Of a DNA stretch of 64,000 nucleotides, positions 7,134-16,132 are shown piece by piece. The stretch lies in assembly GCA_049116315.1 (NCBI GenBank), contig JAGDZD010000015.1, positions 310,001 to 374,000 on the forward strand, read 5' to 3'. This stretch comes from Thalassobius sp049116315 (GTDB lineage Bacteria > Pseudomonadota > Alphaproteobacteria > Rhodobacterales > Rhodobacteraceae). The position numbers and the translations under genes are program-made. A model generated the notes under the pieces. That model saw only the letters and a list, made by a program, of their open reading frames with translations. It was not told the origin of the DNA and did no database searches. Positions within the stretch are counted from its first letter, which is position 1; each line of letters opens with the position of its first letter.

Positions 7134-7556
7134 ATGTCGGAAGAATTTGCGAGCAAAGCGGTGGCAGAGGCATTTGAGGCTTTTCCAGAGGATGTGCGGG
7201 AAGGTGTGCTTGTGCTGCGCGATCTCATCTTAGAGCAGGCCAAGCAAATGCCGCAGGTCGGGCCCATTGAAGAAACCCTGAAATGGGGACAGCCGTCCTA
7301 TTTGACCCCCAAAACCAAAGCGGGGTCTACGCTACGCCTTGGGCGACCGAAAACCGGGGGATTTGCGATCTACGCCCATTGTCAGACCTCGATCATTTCG
7401 TCCTTTGCCGAGGCGTTTCCGGGCATGGATACGATCGAAGGGACACGCGCGATCCATTTTGCCTCGGTCGATCAGATTGACCCAGAGCGGCACGCGTTGT
7501 TGATCCGCCACGCTCTGGGGTATCACCTGAAATCTACGTCCGGCGTGTACGCTTAA
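7134..7556 (+). CDS. DUF1801-domain protein
   Basis: 140 residues of the DUF1801 (YdhG/IscX-neighbour-like) family, which folds like a small alpha-beta domain of unknown biochemistry. Diagnostic parts are the EETLKWGQPSYLT segment (residues 47-59) and the FAIYAHCQTSIISSF segment. It is divergent from the transglycosylase and convergent with rnr, whose final 23 bases it overlaps on the opposite strand. No signal peptide or membrane segment. The family is clear; the function is not. Confidence 0.85.
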   Translation: MSEEFASKAVAEAFEAFPEDVREGVLVLRDLILEQAKQMPQVGPIEETLKWGQPSYLTPKTKAGSTLRLGRPKTGGFAIYAHCQTSIISSFAEAFPGMDTIEGTRAIHFASVDQIDPERHALLIRHALGYHLKSTSGVYA

Positions 7557-9804
7557 CTTTGCGCTTGGTGACGCCAGCTTTGCGTTTGGCATTGTTGGCG
7601 CGCCGCTTGGTTGGACCGCCACGGCCACGACCACGCCCGTAAGACGGCCCGCGGGTGACGGCTTCGCCTTCTAGGCTGATCAGTTCCAATGAGATCCCGC
7701 CCGTGACTGCCGTGGCTTCGGTCAGCTTGACTGTCACACGCTGTCCCAAGGTCATCACAGTGCCGCTGTCAGCGCCCATCAGGGAATTGCTTTCGGCGTC
7801 AAAGTGGAAGAACTCGCCGCCCAATGTGCGGATTGGAATCAACCCATCCGCCCCGGTGTCATCCATGCGGATGAACAGGCCAAACTTGGCAACACCGCTG
7901 ATGCGGCCTGTAAATTCATTGCCAACTCGTTCTGACAAAAACGCCGCCAGATAGCGATCTGTGGTATCGCGTTCTGCCATCATCGAACGACGTTCTGTTT
8001 CGCTGATATGATTGGCGGTGTTTTCCAATTCATCGGTTTCAGCCGGGCTCAGCCCGTCTTCGCCCCAACCGTGGCCAGAGATCAAAGCCCGGTGCACGAT
8101 GAGATCGGCATAGCGGCGAATAGGAGAGGTGAAATGCGCATAGGATTTCAGCGCAAGGCCAAAGTGCCCAAAGTTCTGCGGGCTGTAATAGGCCTGTGTC
8201 ATCGCGCGTAGGGTCGAGATGTTGATCAACTCGGCAAAGTCAGTGTCCTGCGCCGCCGTCAGAAGCTGGTTTAGATGACGGGTCTGCAGAACCTGACCTT
8301 TGGCCAGAACCAAGCCCGAAGCCATAGCTGTTTCACGCAGAGCCTCTAGCTTGTCCGCGTTGGGTTCTTCGTGGACCCGAAACAACAGCGGCGACTTTTT
8401 GGCCGAGAGCGCTTCGGCTGCGGCGACATTGGCCAGAACCATGCATTCCTCGATCAGCTTATGCGCATCAAGGCGATCAGTGAAATTGACGCTCAGGACT
8501 TTGCCCTCGTCAGACAAGACCACTTTGCGTTCGGGCAGATCAAGGTTCAGCGGCTGTCGCTCGAGGCGGGCTTTGACCAATAGGGCGTAGGCTTCATAGA
8601 GGGGATCAATCACCTCTTCCATCAAGGGGGCGCATTTTTCATTTGGGGCGCCATCGCGGGCCTGTTGCACTTCTTGATAGTTCAGCGAGGCCGCAGAGCG
8701 CATCAATCCACGCACAAATTCGTGAGCGATTTTGTTGCCATCCGCGTCGATTTGCATCCGTACCGCCAAACAGGCCCGTGCCACACCTTCGTGCAACGAA
8801 CACAGGTCGCCGGATAGGCGGTCGGGCAGCATCGGCACCACGCGGTCTGGAAAATAGCTAGAGTTGCCGCGCTTGCGCGCTTCACGGTCCAGCTCGCTGC
8901 CGGGGCGCACATAGTGGGCCACATCCGCAATTGCGACCCAGATCACATAGCCGCCTTTGTTCTTGGGATCGTCGTCTTTGTGGGCCCAGCACGCGTCATC
9001 GTGATCGCGGGCATCGGCGGGGTCGATGGTGACCAAAGGCAAGTCACGCATGTCTCGCCGACCCGACAAAGCAGCGGGTTTCATGGAATCAGCCTCGCCG
9101 ATCACCGCATCGGGAAAATCATCCGGGATGCCGTGTTGATGAATAGCAATCAAGGACACAGCCTTGGGCTCTGTTGGATCACCTAGGCGGTTGATCACCC
9201 GCGCGCGTGGCAGACCCATCCGAGATTTTGGTCCGCTTTGCTCTGCCTCGACCAATTCGCCATCTTTGGCGCTGCCGGTTGCGCCTGAGGGCACAAACCA
9301 TTCTTTGGTGTCCCCTTTGGCGATGGGCACGATACGTCCGCCCTCGGCCGATTTTCTGAACACGCCCAGAACGCGGTGCGGGTTGGTGCCGATCCGGCGG
9401 ATCAGACGACCTTCGTAATGGTGGGTTTCACCTTTCACCTCGGTGAGGCGGCCCAAGATGCGTTCCCCGGCCCCCAGTGCAGGATCCGAGTCGCGCAGCA
9501 CCATCATGATTACAGGCTCAACGCCTTGGCCTTCCCATTCAAGGGGGCGGGCGATCAGGTCACCATCCGCATCTGTGCCGACAATTTGCAGCACGCTGAC
9601 CGGAGGCAGCTTATCGGGATCACGGTAGGTCTTTTTGCGTTTTTGCAGATGCCCTTCGGCCTCAAGTTCCTTGAGGGTACGTTTCAGGTCGATCCGCGCA
9701 GCCCCTTTGATACCAAAGGCTTTGGCAATGTCGCGTTTCGAGGTGAGGGTCGGGTTGTCCGAGATCCATTGCAGGATCGCGTCTTTCGTGGGCATCTGGC
9801 TCAT
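7534..9804 (-). CDS. rnr: Ribonuclease R
   Basis: 3'-5' processive exoribonuclease of the RNase II/RNB family, able to degrade structured RNA. 756 residues. Order: N-terminal winged-helix (about 1-80), cold-shock OB domains, the RNB catalytic domain with the aspartate cluster TIDPADARDHDDACWA near residue 265, the SPIRRYADL segment, the S1 domain (GRISGVAKFGLFIRMDDTGADGL), and a highly basic tail rich in Arg, Gly and Lys, typical of RNase R. The last gene of the run dapE-GNAT-glycosyltransferase-rnr, 31 bp after its neighbour. Its 3' end overlaps the convergent DUF1801 gene by 23 bp. Confidence 0.97.
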   Translation of the reverse strand: MSQMPTKDAILQWISDNPTLTSKRDIAKAFGIKGAARIDLKRTLKELEAEGHLQKRKKTYRDPDKLPPVSVLQIVGTDADGDLIARPLEWEGQGVEPVIMMVLRDSDPALGAGERILGRLTEVKGETHHYEGRLIRRIGTNPHRVLGVFRKSAEGGRIVPIAKGDTKEWFVPSGATGSAKDGELVEAEQSGPKSRMGLPRARVINRLGDPTEPKAVSLIAIHQHGIPDDFPDAVIGEADSMKPAALSGRRDMRDLPLVTIDPADARDHDDACWAHKDDDPKNKGGYVIWVAIADVAHYVRPGSELDREARKRGNSSYFPDRVVPMLPDRLSGDLCSLHEGVARACLAVRMQIDADGNKIAHEFVRGLMRSAASLNYQEVQQARDGAPNEKCAPLMEEVIDPLYEAYALLVKARLERQPLNLDLPERKVVLSDEGKVLSVNFTDRLDAHKLIEECMVLANVAAAEALSAKKSPLLFRVHEEPNADKLEALRETAMASGLVLAKGQVLQTRHLNQLLTAAQDTDFAELINISTLRAMTQAYYSPQNFGHFGLALKSYAHFTSPIRRYADLIVHRALISGHGWGEDGLSPAETDELENTANHISETERRSMMAERDTTDRYLAAFLSERVGNEFTGRISGVAKFGLFIRMDDTGADGLIPIRTLGGEFFHFDAESNSLMGADSGTVMTLGQRVTVKLTEATAVTGGISLELISLEGEAVTRGPSYGRGRGRGGPTKRRANNAKRKAGVTKRKVKRTRRT

Positions 9805-9835
9805 ATACTGGGCCTAACACGGCGCAGCGGTGGCG

Positions 9836-10423
9836 TCACCTGTGAAACGTCTGGGACAGATCAGCCACGGTGTCGACGTCCCTTAATGTGTCGATCATGG
9901 CAATGCGTTTGCCCGGCAAAGACGCGATGCTATCAGCCAGCGCGCTCGGGCTGGACCAACGCACGTTTTGAAACAAGCTTGGAGGCGGCGGCGCGGTGCG
10001 CTTGAGCCCCACCAGCCAATAGCCCCCATCCGGCGCGGGACCAAACACCGCGTCATTGGCCCCTAAAGCCTGAAACGCGCGGGCGAGTTGTGCGCGGGTG
10101 ATGCCGGGAATATCCCCGCCAATGATGCAAATCGGGCCTTTTCGGGGCTGTCTAAACTGGCGGGCCATACGCTGCCCAAGATCCCCATGACCTTGGGCGC
10201 GGCGCGGTAAATGCGCAGGCCAAGTGCGTGACGTCGTCACCGCGGACAGAGGAGAAACGGCCAGCAATAGATCCCAACGCGGATCGTCAATCCGGCGCAA
10301 CAGATCTGTGACTTGGTGGCGAAACCACCAGGCGGCGCTGGTCATGCCGATGTCGCGGCCAAGGCGGGTTTTCACCCGCCCAGCACGCGGCTCTTTCAGC
10401 ATGACAACCAGTTGGGGCTTCAC
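9836..10423 (-). CDS. TIGR04282/DUF2064-family glycosyltransferase-like protein
   Basis: 195 residues with a nucleotide-diphospho-sugar transferase fold of the DUF2064/TIGR04282 type (named in some genomes arsenosugar biosynthesis glycosyltransferase). Seen: the KEPRAGRVKTRLGRDIG nucleotide-binding start, the GGDIPGI metal motif (usually GSDxPxL) near residue 100, and FGPAPDGGYWLVGLK. The DxP motif is intact as DIP. Overlaps the GNAT gene by 4 bp (ATGA). Donor and acceptor are unknown and no arsenic genes are nearby. Confidence 0.82.
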   Translation of the reverse strand: MKPQLVVMLKEPRAGRVKTRLGRDIGMTSAAWWFRHQVTDLLRRIDDPRWDLLLAVSPLSAVTTSRTWPAHLPRRAQGHGDLGQRMARQFRQPRKGPICIIGGDIPGITRAQLARAFQALGANDAVFGPAPDGGYWLVGLKRTAPPPPSLFQNVRWSSPSALADSIASLPGKRIAMIDTLRDVDTVADLSQTFHR

Positions 10424-10842
10424 AAAGGACGCTCCATTTCGCGGTGGGGGATGCCGCCATCGTCATAGACCGGACCACAGACCACAAAGCCAAGCTTTTC
10501 ATAAAACCCGATGGCATATTCCTGTGCGCCCAAAGCCACGCGGGTGAGATCGGGGCGCTGGGCCAAATGATCAATGCCAGCTTGCACCAGCGCAGCCCCC
10601 AGACCGGTGCCGCGCTGAGATTTGGCAACACAGACCCGGCCAATGCGCCCCGTTTCGCCCGAAATCAACAAGCGTGCGGTGCCAACCGGAGCCCCGGCAA
10701 CCCGCGCCAGCAGGTGGATCGCACCTGCGTCGAGGTCATCCCATTCTTCGTCTTCTGCAATCTCTTGCTCTTGGATAAACACGGCGCGACGCAAGTCATG
10801 ACAGGCAGCCAGATCGTCGGTAGCCGCAATTTCCCAGCTCAT
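10420..10842 (-). CDS. GNAT-family N-acetyltransferase (ElaA-like)
   Basis: 140 residues, acetyl-CoA-dependent acyltransferase fold. Motif A, which binds the CoA pyrophosphate, reads VCVAKSQRGTGLGAALVQAG (residues about 71-90); FYEKLGFVVCGPVYDDGGIPH is the ElaA-like C-terminal segment. Overlaps dapE by 4 bp upstream and the glycosyltransferase gene by 4 bp downstream, so all three are translationally coupled. The acceptor substrate cannot be told from sequence. Confidence 0.88.
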   Translation of the reverse strand: MSWEIAATDDLAACHDLRRAVFIQEQEIAEDEEWDDLDAGAIHLLARVAGAPVGTARLLISGETGRIGRVCVAKSQRGTGLGAALVQAGIDHLAQRPDLTRVALGAQEYAIGFYEKLGFVVCGPVYDDGGIPHREMERPL

Positions 10843-11999
10843 GCGAAATAGTCCTGCAAAATACGGCTGTAGATCGCCTTGAGCTGATGGACTTGCTCGA
10901 CCTCTACGCGCTCGTCAACTTGGTGCATGGTTTTGCCAACCAGACCAAATTCGACCACCGGGCAGTGATGCTGCACAAAGCGCGCGTCTGATGTGCCGCC
11001 AGAGGTCGATAATTCAGGGGTGACACCCGTTTCAGCCTGAACCGACGCGCTGACCAGATCAGACAGAGCACCAGGGGGCGTGATAAAGCTTTCGCCTGAA
11101 ATCTTGATTGTGCTGCTGACCTCAACCCCAAACTCTTCGGTGACGATGGCCGATTGAGCCTTAAGCCAATCTGACAAAGAGGCGCCGGAATGCGCGTCGT
11201 TAAACCGGATGTTCACAGTTGCTGAACAGGTTGATGGAATGACATTGGTGGCCGGATTGCCCGCATCCATTGTCACCACAGCAAGCGTTGAGGCGTCAAA
11301 ATGCTCGGTGCCGTCATCCAAGGTGTGGCTGGACAGCTGATCCATCAAGCGCGCCATCGCCGGCAACGGGTTTTTGGCGCGATGCGGATAGGCAGAATGA
11401 CCTTGAACGCCGGTAAAGGTGAACCATGCCGTCATCGAACCGCGACGGCCAATTTTCATCATTTCACCCATCGTATTTGGGCAGGTAGGCTCCCCGACCA
11501 AACAGACGGACATCTGTTCGTTTTGGGCATCCATCCAATCCAGCAAAGCCGTTGTCCCATCCAGCGCATCGGCTTCTTCGTCGCCGGTGATGGCCAAGAT
11601 CAGCGCGCCATCGGGTGGCGTTTGGCGCACATAGTCGATGGCTGCGGCGGCAAATGCGGCCACGCCTGATTTCATGTCGGTGGCGCCGCGTCCCCAGATT
11701 TCGCCGCCTTTGACGGTGCCGCTGAAAGGCGGTTCGGACCAGGCGGCTTCGTCACCAACGGGCACCACATCTGTGTGGCCGTTAAAGCCAAAACTGCGCG
11801 CATGACCTTTGTCGCCCCAGCGGGCAAACAGATTGGCAATGCCACCGCGATCCACACGGGTGCAGGCAAAGCCCGCATCTTCGAGCAGGTCTTGCAACAA
11901 CACCAATGCGCCGCCCTCGACAGGGGTCACTGATGGGCAACGGATCAAATCTGCGGTCAGCGCGGCGGCATCAATCGGCGAGGGGTGTTTTTGGGTCAT
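10839..11999 (-). CDS. dapE: Succinyl-diaminopimelate desuccinylase
   Basis: Hydrolyses N-succinyl-LL-diaminopimelate to LL-diaminopimelate and succinate in lysine and cell-wall synthesis. 386 residues of the M20 metallopeptidase family. Metal and catalytic motifs: FNGHTDVVPVGD (first His and Asp), GRGATDMKSGVAAF, ITGDEEADALDGT (catalytic Glu), and a C-terminal histidine in QHHCPVVEFG. First gene of the operon with GNAT, glycosyltransferase and rnr. dapD, which makes the precursor in the same branch, lies 6 kb away beyond the Hint cassette. Confidence 0.97.
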   Translation of the reverse strand: MTQKHPSPIDAAALTADLIRCPSVTPVEGGALVLLQDLLEDAGFACTRVDRGGIANLFARWGDKGHARSFGFNGHTDVVPVGDEAAWSEPPFSGTVKGGEIWGRGATDMKSGVAAFAAAAIDYVRQTPPDGALILAITGDEEADALDGTTALLDWMDAQNEQMSVCLVGEPTCPNTMGEMMKIGRRGSMTAWFTFTGVQGHSAYPHRAKNPLPAMARLMDQLSSHTLDDGTEHFDASTLAVVTMDAGNPATNVIPSTCSATVNIRFNDAHSGASLSDWLKAQSAIVTEEFGVEVSSTIKISGESFITPPGALSDLVSASVQAETGVTPELSTSGGTSDARFVQHHCPVVEFGLVGKTMHQVDERVEVEQVHQLKAIYSRILQDYFA

Positions 12000-12114
12000 G
12001 ACGGGCTCCTTGGTGTTGTCAAAGGGCTATCGCGGAATGGCCGCTGTGGCAATCGATGGCCCAACACAAAGCGATCAAATCGCCACAGAGTGATCTTCAT
12101 TTTGCCACAAAGGC

Positions 12115-12142
12115 TTACACGTACAAAAGTTTGGTGTATATC
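12115..12142 (+). promoter_or_regulatory. Candidate promoter for the first Hint gene
   Basis: TTACAC (12115-12120) and TATATC (12137-12142) with a 16-bp spacer, in the dapE-Hint divergent region. The transcript would carry about 130 nt of leader, including a perfect ACCGGC/GCCGGT hairpin at 12220-12234. Sequence match only. Confidence 0.4.
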
Positions 12143-12281
12143 TAGACAAAAGAGACCCGAGGCAGGGCGCAAAGAACCAGAGGCCAAAAGGCCCGGACGA
12201 GCAGTTTAGTTGAAAAAGAACCGGCATTGCCGGTCTTCTGCCGTATGTGCGCGTTGCTTCATCAAGAATGAGGCAGAGCAG

Positions 12282-13886
12282 ATGCCAATTGCGCAGGAAC
12301 TACCCATTGATCTCAACGCCTCAGCTATGACGATGGCTGAAGAGATCTTTGGCGAGGGTGTTCAGGTTGTCAGTGCTGATTATTCCGGTGATCGGCGGTC
12401 TTCGGGAACCTATTCAGACGGCGATACAATTTCGGCGGAAACGACGCCGGGGGATACGGGCGTTATCCTGTCCACTGGGCGCGCGCGCGATTACACCAAC
12501 TCCAGCAACAACTGGTGGGGGGGCGGCTCGACCAACACCAACCAGGCAAGCAACACCTCGACCAATACACGTGGTATCGACAATGATGCGGCGTTCAACG
12601 CCGCGGCCGGAACGTCGACCTATGACGCCTCGATCCTAGAGATGGAGTTCATTCCAACCGGCGACATGATGACGATTCAGTTTGTCTTTTCGTCCGAGGA
12701 ATACCCTGAATACACCGACAGTCTTTATCAGGATTTCATCGGGATCTGGATCAACGGAGAATACGTTCAGCTGGGCGTTGGTGATGGGGATATCGACCCC
12801 AACAACATCAACAGCGGCAACAACGAAAGCTTGTTCATCTCAAACTTGAATGACGAGTATAACACAGAGATGGATGGCTTTACGGCCACGATGACCCTGA
12901 CCATGCCGGTCAACAGCGGTGATGTGAACACGCTGCGCATCGGTATCGCTGATGTGACCGACTCTAGCTATGATTCAACCCTGTTGATTGCTGGTGGCAG
13001 TGTGCAAACCGCATTGATCGCGGAAGATGACGTGGTGAACATCGCGCCTGATGGCAGTCAGGTTGTCGACCTTATGGCCAATGATGATGGGCCCAGTGGG
13101 GCCACGCTCATCCTGACCCATATCAACGGGCAAGAGGTCAGCGTCGGCGATGTCATAACCTTCTCGACCGGTCAGCAGATCCAGATCAATGGCGATGGCA
13201 CGGTGACGGTGCTGGCTGATGGTGATGAAGAAAGCGTTAACTTTTCTTATACGACATCGGTTGATGGCAGTGATCTGTCAGACACAGCCTTTGTCACCAT
13301 CAATCAGGTGCCCTGTTTTGTGGCCGGGACGCGGGTGCGCACGCCGGATGGCTACGTTGCGGTGGACGAGCTGCAAGCGGGTGACTTGGTTGTGACCAAA
13401 GATGATGGCGTGCAGCCGATTTCTTGGATCGGCGCGCGAGAGGTCGAAGGCACGGGTGATTTCGCCCCTATCCATATTCGCAAGAACACGTTTGGGCATC
13501 ACCGCGCCTTACAGCTTTCGCCATTGCATCGCGTTCTGGTGCGTGACGGTCTGAGCGAAATTCTGTTTGGCACCGCAGAGGTGCTGGTCGCCGTGAAGGA
13601 ACTGATCAATGGGCATTCCGTGCGTCAAATCCCAACTGATCACGTCACCTACGTGCACCTGATGTTTGAGAAGCATCAGATCGTTTGGGCCGAAGGTTTG
13701 GAGACCGAGAGCTTTTTGCCCGGCCCGCAGATCGTGAACAGCTTTGAACAAGAAACCATGGCTGAAATCTGTTCCATTTTTCCCGAGTTGGATCCAGAAA
13801 CTGGCGCGGGTTACGGCAAGGCGGCGCGTCGGACCTTGCGCGGCTATGAGGCCAATTTGCTGATCCGCGAACAGGCGGTGGCCTAA
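12282..13886 (+). CDS. Choice-of-anchor-L / Hint-domain exoprotein
   Basis: About 534 residues from the ATG at 12282. That start is picked because MPIAQELPIDLNAS aligns with the start of the paralogue at 16416; a TTG at 12210 would add 24 residues of unlike sequence. Residues about 1-250 form a choice-of-anchor-L domain (GVILSTGRARDYTNSS, FSSEEYPEY, NEYNTEMDGFTATMTLT-like), acidic and Ca-binding-looking. Residues about 255-340 resemble a cadherin or VCBS-like Ig repeat. Residues 345-480 are a Hint_2 domain with nucleophile C345 in PCFVAGTRV and H416 in LSPLHRVLV. There is no signal peptide. Hint domains autoprocess at the Cys; the Roseobacter versions are presumed exported but the route is not shown. 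The stop overlaps the next start (TAATG). Confidence 0.85.
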   Translation: MPIAQELPIDLNASAMTMAEEIFGEGVQVVSADYSGDRRSSGTYSDGDTISAETTPGDTGVILSTGRARDYTNSSNNWWGGGSTNTNQASNTSTNTRGIDNDAAFNAAAGTSTYDASILEMEFIPTGDMMTIQFVFSSEEYPEYTDSLYQDFIGIWINGEYVQLGVGDGDIDPNNINSGNNESLFISNLNDEYNTEMDGFTATMTLTMPVNSGDVNTLRIGIADVTDSSYDSTLLIAGGSVQTALIAEDDVVNIAPDGSQVVDLMANDDGPSGATLILTHINGQEVSVGDVITFSTGQQIQINGDGTVTVLADGDEESVNFSYTTSVDGSDLSDTAFVTINQVPCFVAGTRVRTPDGYVAVDELQAGDLVVTKDDGVQPISWIGAREVEGTGDFAPIHIRKNTFGHHRALQLSPLHRVLVRDGLSEILFGTAEVLVAVKELINGHSVRQIPTDHVTYVHLMFEKHQIVWAEGLETESFLPGPQIVNSFEQETMAEICSIFPELDPETGAGYGKAARRTLRGYEANLLIREQAVA

Positions 13887-14980
13887 TGGGGTGGATTGCG
13901 CTTTCAGATCAAAATCGGCAGATTTTTGATCTTGCAGGGCTTGGGCCAGAGGCGGTGCGCAATGTGCCGGAACAACTGACCCCCAATAGCCTGCTGGCGC
14001 GCGGCACCATTATGTTTGAAACCAAATTGCCCGGTGACGGGCGCCCTCGCCAATTGCTGTCCTATCATCGGGCGCACCCTTGGGTCAGCGGCTTAACCAT
14101 CCAAGAGTTGCCGACCGGTGGGATCGTCTTGGTCATCACCCAGGGCGCTGATGTGTTCCATACCGTTCTTGAGCATGGCGCGCAGGCGCATGGCGAAGAG
14201 CTGCGCGTGAGCTATAGCTGGGACGCGCCGCGGCGCTGGGGGCGGTTGGCCGTCGAGCGGATCGGCTCGGGCAAGGTCTATACGCGGATCCTAAAGGATC
14301 CCAAGCCACTGTTGTTGTCAGACCTGCGGATCATGGTCTTGGATCCAGTGCAGCGGCAAGTGGACCGCGGCGTCACCTATTTCGCAATCTCAACCGATAT
14401 CGAACCCATCGGGCTCACCCCGTCGTTGACTGGGAAAGTGCCGGTTCTGACCAGTTTTGGATACCGCCCCGCGGCGCAAATCAAACGCGGCGACGTCTTG
14501 CAGGTGCCGGGGCAGGGTGGTGTGCCTGTGCTAGAGGTGATCCGCCAGACCGTTCCAGCACGTGGCGCGCTGCAAACCATTCGATTGCGCGCGCCCTATT
14601 TCGGCTTGCAACAAGACATCATTGTCGGCGCCGAGCAAAAGTTGAGAATTGGCGGTTCTGCTGTTGAGTATCTGTTTGGCTGTCCACAGGTTTTGGTGCC
14701 AGCTGGCCATTTGGTGAACGGCGTGTCTGCGCTGCGATATACCAAGGTTGAAACGGTGACCTATTATCAGTTCATCATGCCGGGCAGCGAACCGTTCCAG
14801 ACCGCTGGCCCAACGTTGGAATCGCAGTTCATCGGCCGCATGCGCCGCAGCCCTGACCTGATCGCAGCCAGCCCGCTTGCGGATCGAGATCGGATGTATC
14901 TGCCCGAACATTCATCGCTAGCCTTGCCTGTGTTGGATCCGTTTGAAGCCAACACACTGGCAGAATTGCGCGCCGCCTAA
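13886..14980 (+). CDS. Hint-like protein without catalytic residues
   Basis: 364 residues, translationally coupled to the upstream Hint gene (TAATG). The N-terminal half (to about residue 175) looks like a beta-rich lectin or LamG-like domain (MFETKLPG, ELRVSYSWDAPRRWGRLAV). Residues about 180-310 align with the Hint_2 domain of the neighbour, for example GYRPAAQIKRGDVLQV against GYVAVDELQAGDLVV, and YLFGCPQVLVPAGHLVNG against ILFGTAEVLVAVKELING. The nucleophile Cys is absent (SLTGKVPVLTSFGYRP) and the SPxHR histidine is replaced (VGAEQKLRIGG), so self-cleavage is not expected. It may act as a binding partner or scaffold; this is inference. Confidence 0.75.
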   Translation: MGWIALSDQNRQIFDLAGLGPEAVRNVPEQLTPNSLLARGTIMFETKLPGDGRPRQLLSYHRAHPWVSGLTIQELPTGGIVLVITQGADVFHTVLEHGAQAHGEELRVSYSWDAPRRWGRLAVERIGSGKVYTRILKDPKPLLLSDLRIMVLDPVQRQVDRGVTYFAISTDIEPIGLTPSLTGKVPVLTSFGYRPAAQIKRGDVLQVPGQGGVPVLEVIRQTVPARGALQTIRLRAPYFGLQQDIIVGAEQKLRIGGSAVEYLFGCPQVLVPAGHLVNGVSALRYTKVETVTYYQFIMPGSEPFQTAGPTLESQFIGRMRRSPDLIAASPLADRDRMYLPEHSSLALPVLDPFEANTLAELRAA

Positions 14981-14991
14981 GCGACAGGCCA

Positions 14992-15336
14992 CTAGGCTTT
15001 GTCTTCGAAGAAAGGCGTCATCTGCGCCACAATGACCGAATTCTCGGCCAAGGCGCGCTCCATCAACTCGCGCTCAGCGGGTTCAATGTCGTGCCCTTGT
15101 TCCAGACGCTCGTCCAATGTGCCATAGCCGGTCACATCCAGCGGGGCCACATCAGCCTGCTTAAGAATGGCGACGGTTTCGCGCACAGCTTCGGCTTCGT
15201 CGACGCCACTGGAGTAGATCATCAATGCAGCACCAGTTGCCGATTTAGGCAGCCCGTCACCGTCTTTGCGGCCCACCTGCACCAACAGAGTATAGACCTG
15301 CTGGCGGGATGGCTTTTTCTTCTTTTTCTCGCTCAT
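14992..15336 (-). CDS. Conserved-looking hypothetical protein
   Basis: 114 residues, not recognised. It opens with a lysine block (MSEKKKKKPSRQQ), followed by a compact mixed alpha-beta stretch (QVYTLLVQVGRKDGDGLPKSATGAALMIYSSGVDEAEAV, in parts) and a C-terminal helix. No signal peptide or membrane segment, so probably cytoplasmic. It sits convergent with the Hint-like gene and between dapE and dapD; genomes of this group often carry a small gene in this interval, so it may be part of the ancestral order that the Hint genes interrupt. Good codon usage and a plausible ATG support it as real. Confidence 0.7.
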   Translation of the reverse strand: MSEKKKKKPSRQQVYTLLVQVGRKDGDGLPKSATGAALMIYSSGVDEAEAVRETVAILKQADVAPLDVTGYGTLDERLEQGHDIEPAERELMERALAENSVIVAQMTPFFEDKA

Positions 15337-15367
15337 GCCCTGCCAATACGCGCGACCGGCGCGACGA

Positions 15368-16132
15368 TCAAGGTCGTCCGGTAAAATCAGAGCTTACCGT
15401 GCCTTTGAAACAGCGCGGAAAGAACGGATAGGTGTCGGTGGCAAAATACATATAGTTGCCGTCAACAGTTGCGCCGTTGCATTCATCTAGGTTGCCGCTG
15501 CCAGCTTTATAGATCCAGTCCTGCTCATAGGTTCCGTCATATCGGCCCCTCGGCCCGTTCGGGCGGGTGCCAGATTTCAACTGCCAACTGCTTTGCGCTT
15601 TGGATCCGGAATAGTGGATCGGAAAGCCATCAGCGGCATATCCAATCAACGAGCCTTTCAAAGAGTCCGTCAGCTGAGAGGCTGGTGCGTGATAATGATA
15701 AAGCCCACGACCATCGACATGGGCATTGGCGTGATCCATGCCCAGCATAGTGGCGGCCCCCATCCCTTCAAGACGCCAACCACTAGAAGAGTCGCGCGAA
15801 TGGCCGCGTCGGCTGGATGGATCATAGTAGTCGGCGGTGCCGGGTCGAAAGAAAATGCCGGTCAATGATATGCCCGAGGCGTTGGTGCGTGTGACGGTGC
15901 GGCCTGTCTTGGCCGGGGTGGCATCGACACAGACTTTTACTGACTGGGCGCGGAACGTGTTTGGATTGCCCCGAGTTGGGAAAGTGCCAATATCATGGTT
16001 GGGGGTGCCATTGGATTGAATGCAGCGCTGATCGCCTTGGGTTTTGATGCTGACCTTGTTGTTATGTGCATGGGCATGCTGGACAAAAGTCCCAGTGAGG
16101 ATGGCGACGGATAGGACGGCGATTCTGAGCAT
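15368..16132 (-). CDS. Secreted YHYH-domain protein
   Basis: 254 residues from the ATG at 16132, which has AGGGAGAG upstream. A longer in-frame read to 16351 is rejected because a clear signal peptide begins at this Met (MLRIAVLSVAILTG, cleavage near HAHA). The mature domain has the hallmark HVDGRGLYHYHAP segment and the ending CNGATVDGNYMYFATDTYPFFPRC. YHYH proteins are extracytoplasmic and of unknown activity; the conserved His and Tyr residues suggest metal binding. Divergent from the second choice-of-anchor-L/Hint gene with 283 bp between them. Confidence 0.88.
   Translation of the reverse strand: MLRIAVLSVAILTGTFVQHAHAHNNKVSIKTQGDQRCIQSNGTPNHDIGTFPTRGNPNTFRAQSVKVCVDATPAKTGRTVTRTNASGISLTGIFFRPGTADYYDPSSRRGHSRDSSSGWRLEGMGAATMLGMDHANAHVDGRGLYHYHAPASQLTDSLKGSLIGYAADGFPIHYSGSKAQSSWQLKSGTRPNGPRGRYDGTYEQDWIYKAGSGNLDECNGATVDGNYMYFATDTYPFFPRCFKGTVSSDFTGRP

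Noticed and set aside
9836..10423. Arsenosugar biosynthesis role for the TIGR04282-type protein
   Set aside because: The family name suggests it, but no arsenic methylation or radical-SAM partner genes are near. The ArsR gene at 3.9 kb lacks metal cysteines and is unlinked.
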